The position numbers and the translations under genes were made by a program. 5,995 nt of DNA from the NCBI GenBank assembly GCA_003244125.1, contig QHBL01000219.1, positions 1 through 5,995 on the forward strand, read 5' to 3'. This DNA is from Chthoniobacterales bacterium. GTDB taxonomy: Bacteria > Verrucomicrobiota > Verrucomicrobiae > Chthoniobacterales > UBA10450. The stretch's first letter is position 1, and the number at the start of each line of letters is the position of its first letter. The notes under the pieces are model-generated. The model had not been told where the DNA came from. It ran no database searches and was given only the letters and a program-made list of their open reading frames with translations. Of the stretch, positions 1 through 5,684 are shown piece by piece.

Positions 1-1469
1 GGCAGCTCGAACTCGCCGATGGGCGCGAAGTTTTTGATCGGAATGTCGGTGATATGAATCTCGCTCCGCGAAGTGACAACGGTCAGGTCCGCGCCGGCCG
101 CCTGGGCCGCGGCCGTCATCTTGCGAATGGTCGTGGCGACGCCGTTAACATCTTCGAGCGTGTCTGTGAACCACGCGCGTTTGTTGTTGCGCAGCTCGTC
201 GGGAATCGCGCCGGTCATCTCGCGAAAAATTCCGCGCAGCCATTTCCGCGACGGCGCCTGGCTGTGAAAGGCGTAGATGTAGGGCGCGAGCAGCACGAGC
301 AGCGGCGCGATCGCGCTCAGCGCCTGCATCCCTTCGATGATGTTTCCGCCGCTGGTTTGCTGCACGAATTTTCGAAAGAAACGAAACGCCAGTTGTTCCG
401 AGGCAATGTTCGCCAGCAGAAACGCGCGCCGCTCCGGCTCAGCCACGACGTCCACTTCCTGCGCGATTTTTGCCTTCACTTCCGGCTGCGCGAAATAACG
501 TGAGAGCTCGTTCCAAAGCGAAACGTTCGCCGGTTTCGCCAGCTCGAAGATTTTTCCCGAGAGAACACCATGCGCGACGAAGGTCGCCTTCTCGCGCAAA
601 GTAAACTGCGTCGGATCGCGCCCTTCCATGAACCGCGAAAACATCTGCTCGAGCAGCGCGCCTGCCGGCCCGAGTTTTTCGTGGAAGCGGTCCTGGATGA
701 AACTCGAGACGGTGTTGTAGAAGCCGTGCGAAAGCGCGAGCGGCGTACCGGCGTGTCCGCGCGCTTCACAATGGCCGGCGCGGACATGATCAAGAAACTG
801 TGCCGCGCTGCGCGCCTTCGGCGTTTCCGTGTAGGCGGAGGCGAAAAACATTCCGCCGTGATCGTCGGAGCCGCCGACGAAGATTTTCTTCCACGGCTCA
901 GCGTGCGTCGGCGCCAGCTGGTGTTGCTGGGCAAACTCATCGATGCGCTCCGGCGTTAGCTCACCGATAAGTTTCCGCGCGAGACTGCTCAGCAATCCGT
1001 CGCGCAGCCCGTTGATGCCTTCGAAATGTTTGAAGAGCAAAATGAGTCGCTCGAGATGCGACGCCGTCAGCTTGCCGTTGACGCTGTAGAGCGGGTGCGC
1101 CACCGCGTGGGCGATGCTTTGCTCGGCGAGGTAACGTTGCAGCTCGAAAATGTTGCTCCGCCACAGCGAGATGTCCTCGTGCTGCGACTCTGTCATTCCC
1201 CAGACCAGCAGGTGAATCTTGCAGGGATCGTGCGGGAAATAGGTCGTGACTTGTTCGCTGATGAATGTGCGCGGCTGGTCCGCGATGGCGAGATTTCCCT
1301 CGATGCTGTCGTGATCGGTGATGGTGACAAAATCCATTCCGCGCTCGCGCAATTGGCGGTAAAGCTCCAGCGGCTCGGTGCAGCTATCAGGGAAATCGAA
1401 ACGGCGGAAAAGCCAGTCTTCCGAGCGGGCGCTGAATTTGGAATGAATGTGCAGATCGCAACGGCTCAT
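1..1469 (-). CDS. PHP-domain / GT4-type glycosyltransferase fusion protein (C-terminus beyond the left edge)
   Basis: The visible 489 codons run off the left edge without a stop. Residues 1-240 look like a PHP (polymerase and histidinol phosphatase) metal-dependent phosphoesterase. The start is DLHIHS (His7, His9), then ITDHDS (Asp52, His53, Asp54) with Glu57, His86, HAVAHP (His121, His125) and SDDHGG (Asp202, Asp203, His204), which are the expected metal ligands. A linker follows with a hydrophobic stretch at about 383-401. At 434-444 FTDTLEDVNGV, followed by an amphipathic helix and a LTVVTS strand, resembles the N-terminal edge of GT4 glycosyltransferases (the 'NGV' loop). A complete protein would therefore carry a GT4 domain beyond the edge, but only its first 50 or so residues are visible. 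The ATG overlaps the upstream deacetylase stop as ATGA, implying translational coupling; no Shine-Dalgarno is evident. A role in sugar transfer to a lipid or exported glycan is inferred. The PHP substrate is unknown. Confidence 0.82.
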   Translation of the reverse strand, partial: MSRCDLHIHSKFSARSEDWLFRRFDFPDSCTEPLELYRQLRERGMDFVTITDHDSIEGNLAIADQPRTFISEQVTTYFPHDPCKIHLLVWGMTESQHEDISLWRSNIFELQRYLAEQSIAHAVAHPLYSVNGKLTASHLERLILLFKHFEGINGLRDGLLSSLARKLIGELTPERIDEFAQQHQLAPTHAEPWKKIFVGGSDDHGGMFFASAYTETPKARSAAQFLDHVRAGHCEARGHAGTPLALSHGFYNTVSSFIQDRFHEKLGPAGALLEQMFSRFMEGRDPTQFTLREKATFVAHGVLSGKIFELAKPANVSLWNELSRYFAQPEVKAKIAQEVDVVAEPERRAFLLANIASEQLAFRFFRKFVQQTSGGNIIEGMQALSAIAPLLVLLAPYIYAFHSQAPSRKWLRGIFREMTGAIPDELRNNKRAWFTDTLEDVNGVATTIRKMTAAAQAAGADLTVVTSRSEIHITDIPIKNFAPIGEFEL

Positions 1470-2269
1470 GAACGGCTTCGCTGTTGTGCAATCCAATCGC
1501 GGTAAGTGGTGGGCTTGCGGGTGCTGGCGAAACGTTGCGCCAGCTTGAGGATCTGGGCGCGGATTTGCGATACGGCGAAATCGGCCGGGTGAATGCTCAA
1601 CCGCACTAGCTCACGCATTTCCGCGGAACGGGCCAGCGCTGCATTCCAGGCCAGACTCGCCTTCTGCCGCCAGGCCGAGCGCGTGCTGTAAACAAGCGAG
1701 CGCGCGGGCTGTGTCGCACCGGTGAGCAGGTCGATGACGTGGCTGATACGCGTAGTATATTGCATACCGGCATCGGCCGCGGCGCTTTGCGCTTCGCTGC
1801 TGAGGAGCCAGCCCGGCGCGACGAAACCGACCGGGGAAAAATGCGTCGCGCGGAATTCATCCCGCGCGCGAGTGATGCGCGCGAGCGCTTCCTCATACGC
1901 GAGATCGAAGAACTCCGCTTCGCCGTTGGTGTACACGCTGGTGAAAAAACGTTCGCGCAGTCCAGCGCCCTCCCGTCGCGGCCGCTCGTGGAAATATCCA
2001 TGGATGACGATCTCGTGACCGTCCGCCTCCAGTTCCCGCAGCCATGAGACGAATCGCGCGCTCTCGACTGCTTTGCCGAGCCGGTGATAATCCGGCACGA
2101 CCAGGAGTGAGGTGACCGCAATGCCGAGCCTCGTTAGCTCATCGAGAATCTCGGTCGATTGCGCCTGCGTCTGCGGTGAGACGTCGTGCAGCGAAACGAT
2201 GAGCGCACGCTCCGGCGTTGCTGCCGCTGAAAGCATCGGCAAAAACTCTGCCGCCACCGCATCGGTCAT
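1466..2269 (-). CDS. DUF2334-type polysaccharide deacetylase family protein (NodB fold)
   Basis: This is a 267-residue protein if started at the ATG; a TTG two codons upstream (2275) is an alternative. Motifs of the NodB/carbohydrate esterase 4 superfamily, in the variant seen in DUF2334, appear in order. They are SLHDVSP (His28, Asp29), GHEIVIHGYFH at 84-94 (His90 and His94 as likely metal ligands), GFVAPGW at 148-154, equivalent to the R/A-P-G-W motif, and RLSIHPAD at 223-230 with His227 as the likely catalytic histidine. By family knowledge such enzymes remove N- or O-acetyl groups from sugars using a divalent metal. I see no signal peptide or membrane helix, so the protein is probably cytoplasmic and would act on a sugar precursor or lipid-linked intermediate rather than a finished wall polymer. 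It is the first gene of a leftward pair with the PHP-glycosyltransferase (4-bp overlap), which suggests both act on the same glycan. The exact substrate cannot be read from sequence. Confidence 0.85.
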   Translation of the reverse strand: MTDAVAAEFLPMLSAAATPERALIVSLHDVSPQTQAQSTEILDELTRLGIAVTSLLVVPDYHRLGKAVESARFVSWLRELEADGHEIVIHGYFHERPRREGAGLRERFFTSVYTNGEAEFFDLAYEEALARITRARDEFRATHFSPVGFVAPGWLLSSEAQSAAADAGMQYTTRISHVIDLLTGATQPARSLVYSTRSAWRQKASLAWNAALARSAEMRELVRLSIHPADFAVSQIRAQILKLAQRFASTRKPTTYRDWIAQQRSRS

Positions 2270-2411
2270 GGGCAAAGTTCTGCCGATGCCGTGAAGCTAA
2301 CAAGGCGAAAATGTCTCCGCTGCGCTCGCACCGCCGCTTCGTTGTAGCCGCTTCGCTGTCGGAAGCGGGGAGTTCGACAACTTCACCTGCCTGCCGCAGA
2401 CTCGTGCAGCC
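2270..2411. promoter_or_regulatory. Divergent intergenic region between the deacetylase operon and tmk
   Basis: This 142-bp gap separates two genes pointing away from each other, so promoters for both must lie in it or overlap the coding ends. I could not find a convincing -35/-10 pair in either direction, and there is no purine-rich Shine-Dalgarno just before the tmk ATG (the preceding bases are GTGCAGCC) or before the deacetylase ATG. The only clear structure is the repeated CCGCTTC arm with its GAAGCGG complement, listed separately. No open reading frame here looks like a real gene. Confidence 0.5.
2333..2368. repeat. Direct repeat plus inverted repeat (two alternative hairpins) in the tmk leader
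   Basis: GCCGCTTCG occurs twice, at 2333-2341 and 2347-2355. A single complementary arm, GAAGCGG at 2362-2368, can pair with CCGCTTC of either copy. The proximal pairing is a perfect 7-bp stem (2348-2354 with 2362-2368) around a 7-nt loop; the distal copy would give a competing stem with a longer loop. No T-tract follows, so it is not an ordinary intrinsic terminator. It could be a remnant of a dispersed palindromic repeat or a leader structure; sequence alone does not decide. Confidence 0.5.
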
Positions 2412-3071
2412 ATGCCGCTCATCACCTTTGAAGGTTCCGAAGGCTGCGGAAAATCGACGCAGGTGCAGCGACTGGCGGCGCGACTCCAAAAGCTCGGCTT
2501 CGCCACTTCTGTTTTCCGCGAACCCGGCGGCACTGCTATCGGCGAATCCATCCGCCACCTCCTTCAGCATTCGGAGGAAAACCGTGCCATGACTCCCGAA
2601 ACCGAGCTCCTCCTCTTCGCAGCCAGCCGCAGCCAGCTCGTCCGCGAAAAAATCCAACCTGCGCTCGCCCGTGATGAGTTCGTCCTCTGCGATCGCTTCT
2701 TCGATTCCACCACCGTTTATCAGGGCGCGGCGCGCGCGCTTGATCCGGTGCTGGTGAAAACGTTGAACGCTTTTGCTGTTGCCGATTGCATCCCCGATCT
2801 GACTTTCATCCTGGACATTGACCGCGCCGCAGCCCGAGCACGGCTCGGCGAACGCAAACTGCGCGATCGCATGGAAGAACAACCTGAAGAGTTCCACGCC
2901 CGCGTTATCAACGCCTACCGTGAGCTCGCAGAAACCCAACCGAAACGCATCGTCTTGATCGACGCCACTGCTTCTATCGAGATGCTCGAACAGGAAATCT
3001 GGCAAACGTTGATTGAAAGGTTCCCGCGTCTCGCAGATCTGAAATCTGAGATCTGCAATCTGAAATCTTAA
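2412..3071 (+). CDS. tmk: Thymidylate (dTMP) kinase
   Basis: Tmk phosphorylates dTMP to dTDP with ATP, the step between thymidylate synthesis or salvage and dTTP. The 219-residue length is close to the usual 205-215. The P-loop is GSEGCGKST (8-16, Lys14, Ser15). FREPGG at 35-40 is the conserved dTMP-binding turn, CDRF at 93-96 carries the Asp-Arg pair, and TVYQG at 101-105 supplies the Tyr and Gln near the base. The lid at 148-154 is RKLRDRM. The P-loop has no arginine while the lid is arginine-rich, which is the bacterial (type II, E. coli-like) arrangement. All key residues are present, so the enzyme should be active. It is the first gene of the rightward group; its TAA shares its last base with the holB ATG. 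Oddity: the last 11 or so residues are encoded by a 7-bp tandem repeat and lie beyond the conserved fold. No Shine-Dalgarno precedes the ATG, but no better upstream start exists in frame. Confidence 0.97.
   Translation: MPLITFEGSEGCGKSTQVQRLAARLQKLGFATSVFREPGGTAIGESIRHLLQHSEENRAMTPETELLLFAASRSQLVREKIQPALARDEFVLCDRFFDSTTVYQGAARALDPVLVKTLNAFAVADCIPDLTFILDIDRAAARARLGERKLRDRMEEQPEEFHARVINAYRELAETQPKRIVLIDATASIEMLEQEIWQTLIERFPRLADLKSEICNLKS
3035..3069. repeat. Degenerate 7-bp tandem repeat (five units) at the 3' end of tmk
   Basis: Five consecutive heptamers AGATCTG, AAATCTG, AGATCTG, CAATCTG and AAATCTT run up to the first base of the tmk stop codon. The shared core is ATCT, with consensus (A/C)(A/G)ATCTG. 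Because 7 is not a multiple of 3, the repeat passes through all frames; in the tmk frame it reads as DLKSEICNLKS. The opposite strand reads FQIADLRFQI, a peptide pattern I remember recurring as spurious or tail sequence in soil bacterial annotations. The units are direct repeats with no spacers, so this is not a CRISPR array. Confidence 0.8.
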
Positions 3072-4039
3072 TGGCCTTCGCTCCCGATAAAGCACTCCAT
3101 TATCTCCGGCGTGCCCACCGGCAAGAGCGACTCGCGCACGCCTATCTCATCTCGGGTCCGGCCGGGAGCGGCAAATCCGAAGTCGCGGCCGGTCTCGCCG
3201 CGGCCTTGAACAACACTACGCCGGAAGCGGTCCTCAACGCGCGTGCCGCCGACGTCTTTCTTACCGAGCCGGGCTCGCGCTCCCGCCGCATCGTGGTCGA
3301 CCAGATCCGCACCCTCGAGCGAGCGCTGCAATTGCGCACCGACGCCGGCCGAAAAAAAATCGCCATCATCCGCGATGCCGACCGCATGCAAGCGCAGGCT
3401 GCGAACGCTTTTCTCAAAACGCTCGAGGAACCCCCGCCGAATTCTCTTCTCCTTTTGCTCACCACTTTGCCGGAAGCTTTGCCCGATACCATCGTTTCGC
3501 GCTGCCTCAACCTGGCGCTGCGTTTTTCCAAGCCGGCCGAGATTTCGACCGAAGAAAAGGAGCTGCAAGATATTCTTTGCCGGAGTGCGGACGCAAAATC
3601 CGGCACGGTGGAAAGCGCCTACCGCGTTTCGCAAGCGATCGCGCAATTGCTCGATTCCATCCGAGCGAGCGTGCGGGAAGAAAATGGCGAGTTGCTCAAG
3701 GGCGAGGAAGCGCGCTATCGCAACACCACCGATGGCGCGTGGCTGAGTGAGCGGGAAGACTATTACAAGGCGTTAAGCGAAAGCATGTATCGCGAACGCC
3801 GCAGCCGTCTGATCGAAACGCTCTTCAGTTGGTGGGCCGATGTTTTGCGCGTCAGCGTTGGCCTGCGCGAGCGTGACCTGGCCGATTGCGCCAAAGCGAC
3901 TGCTAAAATCGCTGCACGCTTTTCGCCGGCGGAAATTCTGCAACGTTTGCGACGGCTCGAAGAAATGCGCGATCAGTTAAATACCAATGCGGGGGAATCG
4001 CTCGTGCTCGAGGTCGCTTGTTTGCGGCTCTTCGCTTAG
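3071..4039 (+). CDS. holB: DNA polymerase III delta' subunit (clamp-loader AAA+ ATPase)
   Basis: Delta' is the stator of the clamp loader, which opens the beta sliding clamp and places it on primed DNA. The 322 residues match the family length (E. coli about 334). HAYLISGPAGSGKS at 23-36 contains an intact Walker A (29-36, Lys35). KIAIIRDADRM at 96-106 is the Walker B strand in the delta' form (Asp102-Ala-Asp104). KTLEEPPP at 116-123 and IVSRC at 141-145 give the SRC motif with the arginine finger Arg144. The C-terminal region ends with LNTNAGESLVLEVACLRL (303-320), the usual clamp-loader collar helix. The four-cysteine zinc module that normally sits between Walker A and the IDQIR segment (here VVDQIRTL at 75-82) is missing: there is no cysteine before residue 145. 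SRC and the tmk linkage favour delta' over gamma/tau (DnaX), which is longer. Translation is probably coupled to tmk through the TAATG overlap. Confidence 0.93.
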   Translation: MAFAPDKALHYLRRAHRQERLAHAYLISGPAGSGKSEVAAGLAAALNNTTPEAVLNARAADVFLTEPGSRSRRIVVDQIRTLERALQLRTDAGRKKIAIIRDADRMQAQAANAFLKTLEEPPPNSLLLLLTTLPEALPDTIVSRCLNLALRFSKPAEISTEEKELQDILCRSADAKSGTVESAYRVSQAIAQLLDSIRASVREENGELLKGEEARYRNTTDGAWLSEREDYYKALSESMYRERRSRLIETLFSWWADVLRVSVGLRERDLADCAKATAKIAARFSPAEILQRLRRLEEMRDQLNTNAGESLVLEVACLRLFA

Positions 4040-4047
4040 GCGCGGCA

Positions 4048-4089
4048 TGTGGCTCCCAAGCCATAGGGACATCGGCGGGGATGCCGATG
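4048..4089. repeat. Two adjacent hairpins in the holB-ppiD gap, possible dispersed palindromic repeat
   Basis: The first stem pairs TGTGGCT (4048-4054) with AGCCATA (4059-4065) around the loop CCCA, with one G-U pair. The second pairs CATCGGC (4070-4076) perfectly with GCCGATG (4083-4089) around GGGGAT. In addition GTGGC at 4049-4053 can pair with GCCAC at 4089-4093, closing both. The elements lie just after the holB stop. No run of T follows, so they are poor rho-independent terminators. Back-to-back GC-rich palindromes in a gap are typical of REP-like elements, but membership in a family needs other copies in the genome. Confidence 0.5.
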
Positions 4090-4108
4090 CCACGCCCGCC
4101 AAAAAGAG

Positions 4109-4148
4109 TTTGGCGCGCTTGCGAGTCGCTTTAGAGTGAGCGCGCAAA
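4109..4148 (+). promoter_or_regulatory. Bulged inverted repeat immediately upstream of the foldase start
   Basis: TTTGGCGCGCT (4109-4119) is complementary to AGCGCGCAAA (4139-4148) except for one bulged G, giving about ten pairs around a 19-nt loop. The right arm ends 6 bp before the ATG at 4155 and covers part of AAAGAGA (4146-4152), the only purine-rich stretch that could act as a ribosome binding site. If the hairpin forms in the mRNA it could limit initiation. A weak promoter-like pair, TTGGCG (4110) and TTAGAG (4131), has a 15-bp spacer that is too short to trust. GC-rich palindromes arise by chance, so confidence is low. Confidence 0.3.
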
Positions 4149-4154
4149 GAGAAA

Positions 4155-5678
4155 ATGATCAACGTTTTCCGCAAACATTCCCGCTGGCTGATGATTGTGA
4201 TCGCGATTCTGGCGATCCCATTCATTTTTTACTTTAACAAAACGGACCCCGGCGCGCAGCGCTCTAGTATATATGGGCGCATTTTTGGCCGCGATGTCTC
4301 GGTCACTGAAATGGAGCGGAGCGAAAGATTGTTCGATCTGGCGAGCGATCTGGGGATGCGTGATTTTTTGGGCGAGTTAATCGGCAACGCCAGGTCGGAG
4401 AATGAAGCGAAGAAGAATTTTGCGCTGAATTATCTCATCCTGCGGCACGAAGCAGATGCGCTCGGGCTGCGTCCCACGGCGGCGGCAGCGGCGGCAGCGG
4501 TGAGTAATCTGCCGGCGTTTCGCAGTGATGCCGGTTTCGACATGAAGCGATACAGCGCGGCGGTGCAAAACTATCTCGGCCCGCGCGGGTTTAGCGAAGC
4601 GCAAATCCAGGAGCTGGCGGCGGCCCAGATTTGTCTCGAGCGAGTGAAACAACTGGTGGGCGCGGCAGCAGCGATTTCGGCGGAGGAAAGCAAAAAGAAC
4701 TTCGAGCAGTATTATTCGCGGGTGCAACTGGCGGTGGCACGGTTCAACCGCAATGATCTGGCTAACGAGATCCAGATTTCGGACGATGACATCAAACAGT
4801 ATTTCGAGGCGCACCAGAAGGAGCTTATGAGCGACGAGAAGCGCAAGGTGCAATTCGTCAGGCTGGCGTTGACGGACGAAGAAAAGAAATTGACGGGCAA
4901 AGAACGAATCGAAGTGCTGCAAAAGTTTTCCGATAAAGCGAACGACCTGAGCCAGGCGCTGGCGGAAAAGGGCGCCGACTTTTCCGCGGTGGCGACGAAA
5001 TTCCAAACGCCGGTGACGACGACGGGCGACTTCACGCTTGCGACGCCAGACCCGCAGCTCAAAGAGCCGGAGCTGGCGCAAGCGGCGTTTCAGTTATCGA
5101 GTGCGACCCCAACCAGCGAACCGATCCAGACGCCGGATGGATATTACATTTTGCACCTGGCGAACGTGATCTCGGCGCAACCGCTGACTCTCGAGCAAGC
5201 GAAGCCGAAAATCGTGGAAGCGCTCAAGGCGACACGCGAACGCGAGCTGCTCAGCACGCGTGCGGCCAAAGCGGTGCACGATTTGCGCGAGGCGCTGAAA
5301 GGAGGGGAACCGCTCGCGACCGCCGCGAGCAGGCTGAATTTAAAACTGGAACAGGTGCCGCCGTTCATCCTAGCGGATGAATTAAATGGGAAACCCGAAG
5401 CCGTTGCCCAAAACAGCTCGCCGGATTTGCCGCTGCTGAAACGCGCGACGGCCGATTCGAAAACCAACGAAGTAAGCGAACCGTTGCCGACTAAAGACGG
5501 AATGGAGATCGCAGTAGTGGAGAAACGCGATCCGCCCCAGGCGGGGGAGAGCAACCAGCAGGCGTTGCTCGATGAGCGCTACCTCGAGACAAAGCGTCGG
5601 GTAATGTTTGATGAATGGCTGCGCGATCGCCAGCGCGCGGCCGGAGTGTTGACGGTAAATGTCAACAACGCTGGCTAA
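4155..5678 (+). CDS. Membrane-anchored PpiD/SurA-like peptidyl-prolyl isomerase family chaperone
   Basis: The 507-residue protein begins with a short basic head and one membrane helix at about 11-27, with no cleavage site. The rest should lie in the periplasm, as in E. coli PpiD, a foldase at the inner membrane that assists proteins leaving the Sec channel. Residues 30-225 are a helical SurA_N-like chaperone region with a run of seven alanines at 109-115. Residues 230-340 resemble a parvulin (PpiC) domain: KVQFVRLAL opens it, DFSAVATKF (275-283) is the helix, GDF (291-293) follows, and SEPIQTPDGYYILHL (321-335) closes it. VSEPLPTKDGMEIAVVEKR at 440-458 resembles the same closing strand, as expected of PpiD's C-terminal half. 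The two parvulin histidines appear replaced by Phe234 and Tyr331, so isomerase activity is doubtful and a chaperone role more likely. A 115-bp gap follows holB, so it may have its own promoter; the TPR gene lies 6 bp downstream. The protein is shorter than E. coli PpiD (about 620). Confidence 0.85.
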   Translation: MINVFRKHSRWLMIVIAILAIPFIFYFNKTDPGAQRSSIYGRIFGRDVSVTEMERSERLFDLASDLGMRDFLGELIGNARSENEAKKNFALNYLILRHEADALGLRPTAAAAAAAVSNLPAFRSDAGFDMKRYSAAVQNYLGPRGFSEAQIQELAAAQICLERVKQLVGAAAAISAEESKKNFEQYYSRVQLAVARFNRNDLANEIQISDDDIKQYFEAHQKELMSDEKRKVQFVRLALTDEEKKLTGKERIEVLQKFSDKANDLSQALAEKGADFSAVATKFQTPVTTTGDFTLATPDPQLKEPELAQAAFQLSSATPTSEPIQTPDGYYILHLANVISAQPLTLEQAKPKIVEALKATRERELLSTRAAKAVHDLREALKGGEPLATAASRLNLKLEQVPPFILADELNGKPEAVAQNSSPDLPLLKRATADSKTNEVSEPLPTKDGMEIAVVEKRDPPQAGESNQQALLDERYLETKRRVMFDEWLRDRQRAAGVLTVNVNNAG

Positions 5679-5684
5679 CAAGAT

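Noticed and set aside
54..1505. Several long open frames on the plus strand (and other minus frames) across the left third.
   Set aside because: They are opposite or shifted frames of the PHP-glycosyltransferase gene, rich in Arg and low in recognisable motifs; the minus-strand frame carries the PHP ligands in order.
2270..2275. TTG at 2275 as the true deacetylase start.
   Set aside because: An ATG lies two codons downstream and neither has a Shine-Dalgarno; the ATG is the simpler choice, though the difference is only two residues.
3035..3069. Short regularly repeated units as a possible CRISPR array.
   Set aside because: The units are 7 bp, contiguous and without spacers, and lie inside a coding region.
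2139..3095. A 318-codon minus-strand frame spanning the divergent gap and all of tmk.
   Set aside because: It runs antisense to tmk, whose P-loop, DR and lid motifs are unmistakable; its start includes the antisense reading of the heptamer repeat. It is a GC-driven shadow.
4040..4093. Rho-independent terminator after holB.
   Set aside because: The stems are present but no U-tract follows; the next bases are mixed and A-rich.
4110..4136. TTGGCG and TTAGAG as a sigma70-like promoter for the foldase gene.
   Set aside because: The spacer is 15 bp and the -10 match is poor; not enough to call a promoter.
4474..4500. GCG/GCA triplet run as a microsatellite with phase-variation potential.
   Set aside because: It encodes a short alanine run in a helical region, is a triplet repeat that keeps the frame, and is imperfect; ordinary for GC-rich coding DNA.
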